64,000 nt of DNA from Dyella sp. M7H15-1 (lineage in GTDB: Bacteria; Pseudomonadota; Gammaproteobacteria; Xanthomonadales; Rhodanobacteraceae). Position numbers and translations under genes: made by a program. The notes under the pieces were generated by a model. It did no database searches, was not told where the DNA came from, and saw nothing but the letters and a program-made list of their open reading frames with translations. The stretch lies in assembly GCF_004114615.1 (NCBI RefSeq), contig NZ_CP035300.1:3224001-3288000 (forward strand). Direction: 5' to 3'. Numbering within the stretch: the stretch's first letter is position 1; each line of letters begins with the position of its first letter. Positions 24,446 to 32,643 of the stretch are shown here, piece by piece.

Positions 24446-25801
24446 TCACAGCAACGACGGATGTACTTCGAACGCACACCCCGTCTTCGCCTTCACTTCA
24501 TCCACTGTCACGCCCTCCTGCAATTCGATCAAGGTCAGGCCCTTGCCCTTCGCCACTTCGAACACGCACAGGTCGGTGATGATCAAATCCACCACCTGTT
24601 TGCCGGTCAACGGCAGGTCGCACTGGTTCTTGATCTTGGGCGAACCATCTTTCGCGGTGTGCTCCATCAGCACCACCACGCGCTGCACGCCGCTGACCAG
24701 GTCCATCGCGCCACCAGGGCCTTTCACCATCTTGCCTGGCACCATCCAATTGGCCAGGTCGCCGGTGCAGGACACTTCCAGGCCACCGAGAATGGACAGG
24801 TTGATGTGTCCACCGCGGATCATCGCGAATGATTCGGCGCTGGAGAAATAGCTCGAACCGGGCAGGGCGGTAATCGTCTGCTTGCCGGCGTTGATCAGGT
24901 CGGGATCGACGTGCACATCATCCGGGAACGGGCCGATGCCAAGCAGGCCGTTCTCCGATTGCAGGGTGACATCCATGCCTTGTGGAATGAAGTTGGCCAC
25001 CAGCGTGGGAATGCCGATACCCAGGTTTACATAGAAACCATCGCGCAGTTCCTTCGCGGCGCGGTGCGCCATGGCCATGCGGACTGGACTTTCCTTGCCG
25101 GCGTTGGCGCCGGCCACGGTGCGGAACTCGATGCGCTTCTCGTACTTCTCGCCTTTGATGATGCGGTCGACGTAGATGCCTGGCACGTGGATCTGTTCTG
25201 CGTCCAATTCGCCCACTTCCACCAGTTCTTCCACTTCCGCCACGCAAACCTTGCCGCAGGTGGCGATCATCGGATTGAAGTTGCGCGCCGTCTTGCGAAA
25301 AACGAGGTTACCGAGTTTGTCGCCTTTCCACGCTTTGACGATGGAAACGTCGGCGTGGATGGCTGCTTCCAGCACGTACTCCTTGCCGTCGAAATTTTTT
25401 GTTTCCTTGCCTTCAGCCAGCTGGGTGCCGTAGGCAGTACGCGTGTAGAAACCGGGGATGCCCGCGCCGCCGGCACGCAGCTTCTCTGCCAGCGTGCCTT
25501 GCGGCACCAGATGCAGTTCCAGCTCGCCGGCCAATACCTGACGCTCGAATTCCTTGTTCTCGCCCACGTAGGAGGCATATACGCGCTTGACCTGGCGTGT
25601 CTTCAGCAACGGTCCCATGCCGAAATCGTCCACGCCGGCATTGTTGCCAACGATGGTCAATCTTTTGGGGCCGGCGGCTAGCACTGCGCCGATCAGGTTT
25701 TCTGGAATGCCGCACAGGCCGAAGCCGCCTGCCGCGATGGTCATGTCGTCAAACAGCAGGCCGTCCAGAGCCGTTGCCGCGGTTGCATAAACCTTGTCCA
25801 T
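24446..25801 (-). CDS. 3-oxoacid CoA-transferase, subunits A and B fused in one chain
   Basis: Transfers CoA from succinyl-CoA to acetoacetate (SCOT-type). Residues about 1-225 are subunit A ([44 protein letters not shown]), residues about 240-451 are subunit B ([22 protein letters not shown]). The catalytic Glu lies in [10 protein letters not shown]. Both halves are complete and joined by roughly 15 residues, like the mitochondrial enzyme; many bacteria have two genes. ATG 25801 is chosen because AGAAGG lies 7 bases upstream and it opens the domain normally; the longer frame adds 21 residues with no family match. Role: ketone-body or acetoacetate use. Confidence 0.9.
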   Translation of the reverse strand: MDKVYATAATALDGLLFDDMTIAAGGFGLCGIPENLIGAVLAAGPKRLTIVGNNAGVDDFGMGPLLKTRQVKRVYASYVGENKEFERQVLAGELELHLVPQGTLAEKLRAGGAGIPGFYTRTAYGTQLAEGKETKNFDGKEYVLEAAIHADVSIVKAWKGDKLGNLVFRKTARNFNPMIATCGKVCVAEVEELVEVGELDAEQIHVPGIYVDRIIKGEKYEKRIEFRTVAGANAGKESPVRMAMAHRAAKELRDGFYVNLGIGIPTLVANFIPQGMDVTLQSENGLLGIGPFPDDVHVDPDLINAGKQTITALPGSSYFSSAESFAMIRGGHINLSILGGLEVSCTGDLANWMVPGKMVKGPGGAMDLVSGVQRVVVLMEHTAKDGSPKIKNQCDLPLTGKQVVDLIITDLCVFEVAKGKGLTLIELQEGVTVDEVKAKTGCAFEVHPSLL

Positions 25802-25907
25802 GTGGGTGCCTTCTAGCGGGGGAGATATAGCTTCCAAGGATACGACGGAATGGTCTCCATGCACGCTAACGCATGGCGTTGCCTTAATGGCAAGGGCAAC
25901 ATGATGA

Positions 25908-26495
25908 TCACAGCGATTGCTCGGGCCGCTCCCGCACCGGATGCTTGCTCAACTTGCGCTGCAGTGTGCGGCGATGCATGCCGAGCCGGCGCGCGGTTTC
26001 GGAGATATTGCCTTCGCATTCAGTGAGTACGCGCTGGATGTGTTCCCATTCCAGACGGCGCAATGCAAGTGGCGCTTCGGGTGCATCGATGACTTCGTCG
26101 TCGACATGTTGTGCGCTGTCGCCGTCAAGCAGGGCACGAACCACCACGTCGGCGTCGACGGGTTTGGACAGGTAATCATGCGCGCCACGCTTGATGGCTT
26201 CGACGGCCGTGGCGATCGAGGCGTAGCCGGTGAGCAGCAGGATGCGCATGTCCGGTACCAGCTCGTGTAGTTCCGGAATCAGGCGCAGGCCGTTTTCCTC
26301 GCTCAGCTTGAGGTCTAGCACACAATGGCGTGGCTGGTGGCGGCGTGAGAGGGTACGGGCTTCATCGGCGCGGCTGGTGGAGATGACGTCGAAACCGCGG
26401 GAGGTGAGGGCACGGCTGAGTACGCGTACAAAGGTGGCGTCGTCATCCACGATCAACAGTGAACGTGTGCTGCTTGCCTGGTTCGGGTGGATCAT
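25908..26495 (-). CDS. regA: RegA/PrrA/ActR-type response regulator
   Basis: 195 aa. Receiver domain residues 12-125 ([14 protein letters not shown], phospho-Asp in [39 protein letters not shown]). A short C-terminal Fis-type helix-turn-helix reads [17 protein letters not shown]. This short receiver-plus-Fis design and the sequence [12 protein letters not shown] are characteristic of the global redox regulators RegA, PrrA and ActR. The RegB-like sensor follows upstream on the same strand, separated by about 75 bases. In known systems it controls respiration, carbon and nitrogen genes. Confidence 0.9.
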   Translation of the reverse strand: MIHPNQASSTRSLLIVDDDATFVRVLSRALTSRGFDVISTSRADEARTLSRRHQPRHCVLDLKLSEENGLRLIPELHELVPDMRILLLTGYASIATAVEAIKRGAHDYLSKPVDADVVVRALLDGDSAQHVDDEVIDAPEAPLALRRLEWEHIQRVLTECEGNISETARRLGMHRRTLQRKLSKHPVRERPEQSL

Positions 26496-26569
26496 TTGCT
26501 GCTACCGGTCGTATTCGCCCGCCTATTTTGCCGCATTTGATGGCCGCATGCAGGCATGCGAGCCTGCGG

Positions 26570-27841
26570 TCAGGCAATCATCGACAATGGCAACCGCAGT
26601 CGCATCTCCGCACCATGTTCGGTATTGACGGCGATCAATTCACCATTCAATCGTTCGGCCGTGGCTTCGGCCAGCGCCAAGCCGATACCCAGGCCACTTT
26701 GCTTGCCGCTTTCACCAATCGAAGCCGTTGCGCCACTCGGCGTAAAGCCTGGACCGTGATCGCGCACGATCCATTCCAGCCAGTCACCATCGCGGCGGAC
26801 TTCCAGTTCAACGCTGTTGGAATCACGCATCACCGAGGCGTCGGCAGCGTTGTTGAGCAGATTGATCAAGGCGTGCCGCAGGCCAGGTGGGGTGCGCAAC
26901 ACCAGCGGTTCGAGCGCTGATGATACGAGTAGTTCAAGTTCGGCTTCCGGGCGCAGCAGCTTGAAACGTTCGATGAAGTGGTGAATGAATGCCTGGAGTT
27001 TCAGTCGCTCTGGCTCCTGTGATAACTGAGTTTTGCCGAATGCCACCATCTCGCGCAGGATGGTGCGACAGCGTTCGACCTGGCCTTCCAGCAGTTCAAG
27101 ATCTTCAGCCAACGCAGCATCGCCGGCATGTTCGCGCCGTAGTTCCGGTAGCAGGGTACGCATGGTCGACAATGGTGTGTTGAGTTCGTGCGCGGCACCG
27201 GCGGCTTGCGTGGCCATGGCCAGGATGCCTTCGTCGCGCAAGGCGCGCTCGCGCACACGCTGCACTTCCAGTTGCTGCATGCGCACGGCAGTCGCCAGAC
27301 GGTTGATGAAGAAGCCAAGCAGCACGGCCGTGATGGCGAAGTTCACGCCCATGCCGGCCACATGCAGCGAGAAACCGTGGTCGGCACCCGTCAGCGCATT
27401 CATCGGCAAGGGCACGTACCAGCGCAACACGACGAAGTAGGCGGCGCCAGCGATGACTGCGACGGAAAGTATGGCACGCACTGAGAGTGCCGCGGCACTC
27501 AGCGCGATGGGCACCAGTAACAGGGTAACGAAGGGGTTGCTGGCGCCGCCGGTGAAGTAGAGCAGATAGCCCAGTATCAGCGTATCTGTGACAACATGAC
27601 ACACCGTTTCCCATTCCCGCACTGGCCAGGGCTGGCTGATACGCCAGGCGGCGAACACTGCAAAGACGGCGAGCAGGTCGATGCCGAGGAGCAGCGAGAG
27701 GGTGGGAATGTCGATCCGCATCCACCAGGAGCAGATCATCACGGCGATACTCTGGCCGGTAATGGCGCACAGGCGCAGCCAGACAAGGGTGCGCGTCAGT
27801 GCAAAAGGCCCGATGGGTTGTTTGAGCTGGTGAGGGGGCAT
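26570..27841 (-). CDS. regB: RegB/PrrB-type redox sensor histidine kinase
   Basis: 423 aa with six membrane segments in residues 18-185. Two known redox elements are visible: the quinone-binding motif GGASNPF near residue 98, and a Cys in VERCRTILREM near 260, corresponding to the redox-active Cys of RegB. The H-box is GAAHELNTPLSTM with the phospho-His near 218, followed by LLNNAADAS, DHGPGF and GIGLALA ATP-binding boxes. It should report the state of the quinone pool to the RegA-like partner encoded downstream. Assignment rests on these motifs plus the gene pair. Confidence 0.92.
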   Translation of the reverse strand: MPPHQLKQPIGPFALTRTLVWLRLCAITGQSIAVMICSWWMRIDIPTLSLLLGIDLLAVFAVFAAWRISQPWPVREWETVCHVVTDTLILGYLLYFTGGASNPFVTLLLVPIALSAAALSVRAILSVAVIAGAAYFVVLRWYVPLPMNALTGADHGFSLHVAGMGVNFAITAVLLGFFINRLATAVRMQQLEVQRVRERALRDEGILAMATQAAGAAHELNTPLSTMRTLLPELRREHAGDAALAEDLELLEGQVERCRTILREMVAFGKTQLSQEPERLKLQAFIHHFIERFKLLRPEAELELLVSSALEPLVLRTPPGLRHALINLLNNAADASVMRDSNSVELEVRRDGDWLEWIVRDHGPGFTPSGATASIGESGKQSGLGIGLALAEATAERLNGELIAVNTEHGAEMRLRLPLSMIA

Positions 27842-27942
27842 AAGCGCGTGAACAGGTTTGTCTTCATCCCGCTATCGACGGGGAGGTGTGGAGGGTGTTG
27901 CACCCACCCACTTCAGCGCAAGCGTGAATAATCCTGCACCAA

Positions 27943-27966
27943 CCCTCCCCCGCGAGCAGGGGAGGG
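27943..27966 (-). terminator. hairpin downstream of the POT transporter
   Basis: CCCTCCCC (27943-27950) pairs with GGGGAGGG (27959-27966), loop CGCGAGCA. It lies 13 bases past the transporter stop. No clear T-run follows, so it may be a repeat-derived or Rho-assisted end. Confidence 0.4.
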
Positions 27967-27978
27967 GGGCTTGAAGCA

Positions 27979-29529
27979 TTAGGGCGTGTCGAATTCTTCG
28001 CTGCGCACGGCGGGCAACGGGTTGTGATTCGTCGCCGCGCCGGAATGACTGGCGGAAAGGCGATTCATCAGCGGTAGCATGATGACGGCCAGCGCAGTGC
28101 AGCCGATGCCCACGAAGCCAAGGATGTTGAACAGGTGCGTATAGATCGTGAGCGACTGCAGCGGATCGGTAAGATCTTCGGGGATGTGGGCAATGTTCGC
28201 CACAACGCTGCCCAGGTACTGCGAAATACCCACTGCAACGAAGTACGCGCCCATCATGAAACCGCCCATGCGCGCGGGCACGTAGCGGGCGATCATGGCC
28301 AGGCCAAGGCCGCTCACCAGTAGTTCGCCGAGTGAGTACAGGCCGTAACCCCAGATCATCACCCACGACGACACCTGGCCGTTCACCGCCCAGACCGCGC
28401 CGAAGCCATACATGAAAAAGCCCAGCGCCACGGCCGCGAAACCCCAGGTAAACTTCGCCGCAACCGAAGGATCCTTGCCGACGCGGCCGAGCGAGTTATA
28501 GATGAAAACCAACACCGGGCTGAGGATCACGATCCAGATGGCGTTCAAGTTCTGGTACTGCTCGGGAATCCAGTTGAACAGATGCACGCCGAACACGTCG
28601 AAAGACAGGTCGACGTTGCGCTGCGCAAACAGATTCAGTGACGTGGCCATCTGCGCATAGAAAATGAAGAAGAAGATCGTCTGCACGGTCAGTACCAGTG
28701 CAGCGATTAATCCGGCACGTTCACTGGGCTGGCTGCTGCGGATAAGGTGCACGAAGATGCCGAGAATCACGATGCCGGCTGCGTAAACGCAGAGTTTGGC
28801 AATGCCCTGGTCTTGTAGGATGAATGCGGATGCGAACACCATGGCGACGCCGCCGGCCAGCACGGTGAGCAGGTGTTTGAGATTGACCGGACGGTTGTCC
28901 GCGGGAGAGCCGATATGCTTCAGTGTGCGGCTCATCATAGAGTAATTGATCAGGCCCAGGATCAGGCCGATCGAGCAGACGCCAAAAGCGGTGTGCCAAC
29001 CCATTGAGTCGCCGTAATCCGCTGCCACCACGTCGCGGATAAGCGGCGTGGCGGTCATCGAGATCATCGAGCCGATGTTCACCGCCATGTAGTAAATGGT
29101 GAAGGCGCTGTCGATGCGGGTTTCATCGCCCTCGTAGATCTTGCGCACCAGATTGCCGGCATTCGGTTTGAAGAAACCGTTGCCCACTACAATCACGCCG
29201 AGGGCGGCGTAGGTCATGTAGGCATCATTGGAAGGTATCCATAGCATGGCGTAGCCCAACGCCAGGATGGTTGCGCCCATCAGCATGGTGCGGCGGGTAC
29301 CAAGCAGTTTGTCGCCGACCCAGCCGCCGATGGCGGGCGTGGCGTAAATCAGCGCCGCGGCGGCGCCCCAGACCAAATTGGCCTGGGTATCGACGAAGCC
29401 CAGCTTCTTCATCATGTAGGTGACCATCAACACCTGCATGCCGTAGAAGCCGAAGCGCTCCCACATTTCGATCAGGAAGACCGTGCTGAACGAGCGGGTT
29501 TGTGAAAAGGGGCGAGTCTGAGTTGCCAT
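27979..29529 (-). CDS. POT-family proton-dependent di/tripeptide transporter
   Basis: About 516 aa and roughly 12-14 membrane segments. The ExxERF proton-coupling motif is EMWERFGFYGM near residue 20, followed by the PTR signature region GWVGDKLLGTRRTMLMGA and GNGFFKPN, and DSAFTIYYMAVNIGSM. This is the PTR2/DtpA type which imports di- and tripeptides with protons. ATG 29529 (MATQTR) is preferred, with GGAA 7-10 bases upstream; a start 12 bases earlier is also possible. It lies upstream of the RegB/RegA pair on the same strand. Confidence 0.92.
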   Translation of the reverse strand: MATQTRPFSQTRSFSTVFLIEMWERFGFYGMQVLMVTYMMKKLGFVDTQANLVWGAAAALIYATPAIGGWVGDKLLGTRRTMLMGATILALGYAMLWIPSNDAYMTYAALGVIVVGNGFFKPNAGNLVRKIYEGDETRIDSAFTIYYMAVNIGSMISMTATPLIRDVVAADYGDSMGWHTAFGVCSIGLILGLINYSMMSRTLKHIGSPADNRPVNLKHLLTVLAGGVAMVFASAFILQDQGIAKLCVYAAGIVILGIFVHLIRSSQPSERAGLIAALVLTVQTIFFFIFYAQMATSLNLFAQRNVDLSFDVFGVHLFNWIPEQYQNLNAIWIVILSPVLVFIYNSLGRVGKDPSVAAKFTWGFAAVALGFFMYGFGAVWAVNGQVSSWVMIWGYGLYSLGELLVSGLGLAMIARYVPARMGGFMMGAYFVAVGISQYLGSVVANIAHIPEDLTDPLQSLTIYTHLFNILGFVGIGCTALAVIMLPLMNRLSASHSGAATNHNPLPAVRSEEFDTP

Positions 29530-29780
29530 GTGGTATTCCATAAACGTGTACTACCAAGGTCGTAGTGACCTGTTTTTGCGCCCTTTGGGACGGACGCAAC
29601 CGGCGAAGGGTAACCCATTCGTCATCAACTTGAAGTTGCAGTGCGGCATGCAAAATCCTGCGGGCGCCGGGGAAGGGCGTGCGGCTTGTGGCATCATGTC
29701 GCGCTTGTGACCGCCCTCGGGAGCTTCGCCCGCTATGCCGAAAAACGCTGTAACTCCCTTGGCGACTTGCCATTCCTACC

Positions 29781-30155
29781 ATGCCTGGTAGTGGATTTCG
29801 GGGCGAGCCGCGCCAGCTCTGGCGCGCCTTCCTCTGGTCGATGAGCGGGCTGCGCGCCGGCTGGCGCCACGAGGCTTCGTTCCGGCTTGAGGCCATGCTC
29901 ACTGTCATTCTGGTGCCGGTCGGTTTGTGGGCGGGGCACGGGGCGCTGGAAAAGATCGCGCTGATCTCGCCGGTGATTCTGATGTTGTCGGTGGAATTGC
30001 TCAATTCCGCCATCGAGGCCGTCGTGGACAAAGTCAGCCCGGAATTTCATGAGCTGGCCGGTCGCGCCAAGGACATGGGCTCGGCGGCGGTATTCATGCT
30101 GCTGGTGCTGGTGGCGCTGAGCTGGGGGCTGATCCTGGGCCCGCGTTGGTTCTAA
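29781..30155 (+). CDS. dgkA: diacylglycerol kinase (prokaryotic DgkA)
   Basis: 124 aa with three membrane helices. Family landmarks are WRHEASFRLEA near residue 28 and the active-site helix ELLNSAIEAVVDKV near 74, followed by HELAGRAKDMGSAAV, which contribute the Glu and Asp needed for Mg-ATP. It phosphorylates diacylglycerol to phosphatidate, recycling lipid left from periplasmic glucan or LPS modification. It stands alone; the 250 bases before it hold nothing I can identify beyond a promoter-sized gap. Confidence 0.95.
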   Translation: MPGSGFRGEPRQLWRAFLWSMSGLRAGWRHEASFRLEAMLTVILVPVGLWAGHGALEKIALISPVILMLSVELLNSAIEAVVDKVSPEFHELAGRAKDMGSAAVFMLLVLVALSWGLILGPRWF

Positions 30156-30171
30156 CTGCCGTGGCCGGTAG

Positions 30172-30233
30172 CAAGCGAAGCGAACCCCAGCCCGACCTAC
30201 CCCAAGTTAGGCGTATGGGGTCCGCTCCGCTTG
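30172..30233. repeat. 18-bp inverted repeat after dgkA
   Basis: CAAGCGAAGCGAACCCCA at 30172-30189 and TGGGGTCCGCTCCGCTTG at 30216-30233 pair at 16 of 18 positions with a 26-base loop. It begins 17 bases after the dgkA stop and could end that transcript, or be a small dispersed palindrome. Confidence 0.5.
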
Positions 30234-30357
30234 GTCGTTAGCTTATGGGCTTCGTTGCATTTTAGGTCGTAGGAAAAGGATTGTTTGTTGTCCGTAAGAG
30301 ATTGCATCTGTGTAATCCTGATGCTGCAATGACCCCGTACTGGAAAGGAGTACTCCA

Positions 30358-30978
30358 ATGAAAATTGTCCATTTGGCGCTGTTGATGCTGTTGGTCGTTG
30401 CATTGTCAGGCTGCGGCTATAACTCGATTCAGAAGCAGGATGAGGCGGTCAAGGCGCAATGGTCTGAAGTGCTCAACCAGTACCAGCGCCGCGCCGACCT
30501 CGTACCCAACCTGGTGAATACCGTGAAAGGGTATGCCACGCATGAAGAGAAGGTCTTCACCGAAGTGACCGATGCCCGCTCGCGCGTAGGTAGCATCCAG
30601 ATCAATGCCGACGATGCGGAGTCGCTGGCGAAATTCCAAGCTGCGCAGGGGCAGTTGACCGGAGCACTGTCCCGTCTCATGGCGGTCAGCGAAAACTATC
30701 CGAACCTGAAGGCCGATGGCCTGTTCCAGAACCTGCAGGCGCAGCTCGAAGGCACGGAGAACCGCATCACCGTAGCACGCAACCGCTATATCCAGGCGGT
30801 GCAGCAGTACAACACGATGATCCGCACCTTCCCGAACAACCTCACTGCGAAGATGTTTGGCTATCAGCCCAAGCCGAACTTCACGGTCGAGAACGAAAAA
30901 GCGACCTCCACCGCGCCGACCGTCGATTTCGGCAATTCCGCACCAGCCAATCCGGCGCCTGCTGCCTCGGCACACTGA
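30358..30978 (+). CDS. lemA: LemA family lipoprotein
   Basis: 206 aa. A lipobox (LSGCG) ends the signal at residue 20, so it is probably membrane-anchored in the periplasm. The LemA domain is clear: EAVKAQWSEVLNQYQRRADLVPNLV, followed by a coiled-coil region (ENRITVARNRYIQAVQQYN) and FPNNLTAKMFGY. The last 30 residues are a Ser/Ala/Pro tail. Function in bacteria is unresolved. It is followed directly by two TPM-domain proteins, the LemA-YgcG association seen in many genomes. Confidence 0.93.
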   Translation: MKIVHLALLMLLVVALSGCGYNSIQKQDEAVKAQWSEVLNQYQRRADLVPNLVNTVKGYATHEEKVFTEVTDARSRVGSIQINADDAESLAKFQAAQGQLTGALSRLMAVSENYPNLKADGLFQNLQAQLEGTENRITVARNRYIQAVQQYNTMIRTFPNNLTAKMFGYQPKPNFTVENEKATSTAPTVDFGNSAPANPAPAASAH

Positions 30979-30979
30979 T

Positions 30980-31837
30980 ATGATGCGGCGCTGGGTGTGC
31001 CTGTGGATGCTGTTGGCGATAGCCTTGCTATCGCCGTGGCCGCTGCACGCCGATGATTTGCCGCCAGTGCCGACGCTTGCGCGGCACGTCACCGATCTCA
31101 CCGGCACACTGACTTCGCAGCAGGTCGATCAGCTCGACGCGCAGCTCACCGCACTGGAAAAGCAGAAGGGCGCGCAGCTGGTAGTGCTGATGGTGGGAAC
31201 CACTCAGCCTGATGACTTCGACGATTACTCCCTGCGCGTCGCCGAGCAGAACAAGCTTGGTCGCAACGGTGTCGACGATGGCGTGTTGCTGCTGATCGCC
31301 AAGAATGATCGGCAGGTGCGCATCGAAGTGGGTTACGGATTGGAAGGCGCGATACCCGACGCAGCCTGCGCACGCATCATCCGCGAATACATCGCGCCGA
31401 AGTTTCGCATCAGCGATTACGCGGGAGGCATCAACGATGCTGTGGGTGCGCTGACACAGCTCATCAACGGGGAGCCCTTGCCACCGCCGGTGCGTGGCAA
31501 TGAAGTCGAGCACCGTGGCGTCGATCTGCAAGGCCTGTTCTTCCTCGCCATCTTTGCTGTGCTGTTCATGCGTGGCGTTTTCGCGCGTGCACCAGCACTG
31601 GTGCGCGTGCCGATGGGCGGTTTTGTGGTGGGCGGCCTGCTGTGGATGCTGGCCTCAGCAGGTGTCGGAATTTTCGGTGGCGTCGTCGGTGGCTTGCTGA
31701 TGTTGTTGCCGGCGGGAGCCGGACGTTCCATCGGCGGCGGTGGCTGGGGTGGATTCGGTGGCGGCGGCTTCGGCGGCGGGGGATTCAGTGGCGGTGGCGG
31801 CAGCTTTGGCGGCGGCGGTGCATCAGGGAGCTGGTGA
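30980..31837 (+). CDS. TPM-domain membrane protein YgcG-like
   Basis: 285 aa. A signal peptide (residues 1-24) leads to a TPM domain at about 28-170: RHVTDLTGTLTSQQVDQLDAQL, the LLLIAKNDRQVRIEVGYGLEGAIPD stretch, and ISDYAGGINDAVGAL. Two membrane segments follow (about 180-250), and the C-terminus is almost only Gly, Ser and Phe (GGGGFGGGGFSGGGG). This is the classic YgcG/TPM layout. Start is ATG 30980 overlapping the lemA stop region, with a second ATG immediately after. Biochemical role is not established; a link to membrane or photosystem repair is known only in plants. Confidence 0.9.
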   Translation: MMRRWVCLWMLLAIALLSPWPLHADDLPPVPTLARHVTDLTGTLTSQQVDQLDAQLTALEKQKGAQLVVLMVGTTQPDDFDDYSLRVAEQNKLGRNGVDDGVLLLIAKNDRQVRIEVGYGLEGAIPDAACARIIREYIAPKFRISDYAGGINDAVGALTQLINGEPLPPPVRGNEVEHRGVDLQGLFFLAIFAVLFMRGVFARAPALVRVPMGGFVVGGLLWMLASAGVGIFGGVVGGLLMLLPAGAGRSIGGGGWGGFGGGGFGGGGFSGGGGSFGGGGASGSW

Positions 31838-31838
31838 C

Positions 31839-32342
31839 ATGTCCATATCGCAACGACTGTTCGCAAACCTCTTTGACGGCTGGTTCCAGTTGCATCGGCG
31901 CTTTCCGCCCGAACTGCTCGATGACATCACGGCGGCGATTGCCGACGGCGAACATAGCCATCTGGGCGAGTTGCGTTTGGCCATTGAATCGAGACTTTCC
32001 GCACTGGACGTGTGGGCGGGGCTCGATGCGCAGACACGCGCGCGGCAGGTGTTTGGCCAGCTTAGTGTGTGGGATACCGAGCACAACTGCGGTGTGCTGC
32101 TTTATTTGCTGATGGCCGAGCACCGCATCGAAATTGTTGCTGATCGCGGCATAGCACGGCGGGTGAAGCCGGAAGAGTGGACGTCGATCTGCACGGCGAT
32201 GCAGGAAAGCTTTGCCGCAGGACAATGGCGTACGGGCGTGTTGCATGGCATTACCGAAGTGCATGCCTTGCTGGCGACGCATTTCCCGAGTCATGGCAAG
32301 GCTCGGCCGGATGAGTTGCCAGATCAGCCGGTATTGCTTTGA
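31839..32342 (+). CDS. second TPM-domain protein, cytoplasmic-type (167 aa)
   Basis: A shorter TPM-family protein without signal peptide. Recognisable are HSHLGELRLAIESRLSAL, ARQVFGQLSVWDTEHNCGVLLYLLMAEHRIEIVADRGIARRV, and the final GVLHGITEVHALLATHFP. It begins one base after the stop of the preceding YgcG-like gene, so lemA and the two TPM genes form one operon. The start at 31839 is taken from its position and the family's usual length; the frame extends upstream only inside the glycine-rich coding region. Confidence 0.88.
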   Translation: MSISQRLFANLFDGWFQLHRRFPPELLDDITAAIADGEHSHLGELRLAIESRLSALDVWAGLDAQTRARQVFGQLSVWDTEHNCGVLLYLLMAEHRIEIVADRGIARRVKPEEWTSICTAMQESFAAGQWRTGVLHGITEVHALLATHFPSHGKARPDELPDQPVLL

Positions 32343-32368
32343 TCTCCAAGCTTTTTACCAACGGCTTT

Positions 32369-32534
32369 CCTGATTCGTTCCGAAGTTCAGCTGCCTTCGA
32401 CTCGTAAGCCAACTGCCATGCGGGGTTCAGCCAAATTTGTAGGGTGCGAACACGCACCATCAGTGGAGCCACTAATAGTGGCTGTATCAAGCCGGTTCCT
32501 CAGCCTTATCAGCTGAACTCTGGAACGAATCAGG
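32369..32534. mobile_element. MITE-like element, 166 bp, with 8-bp target duplication
   Basis: Terminal inverted repeats of 24 bp (32369-32392 and 32511-32534) begin CCTGATTCGTTCC and differ at two central positions. The element is flanked by a perfect direct repeat ACGGCTTT (32361-32368 and 32535-32542), the mark of an insertion event. Inside are two small hairpins (32443-32458 and 32468-32482) and no open reading frame. The first eight bases resemble the IS end at 4164, but an 8-bp duplication is not what IS1380 elements usually leave. It lies between convergent genes. Confidence 0.8.
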
Positions 32535-32643
32535 ACGGCTTTTGCGTCGAATTTATTCGTAGGTCAAACCTTGGTGAGTTATAGCGCAATAACGTGCTGC
32601 CATTGTCCCGTTTTTCCCTTTTTGTTCATTTCATAAATCGTGA

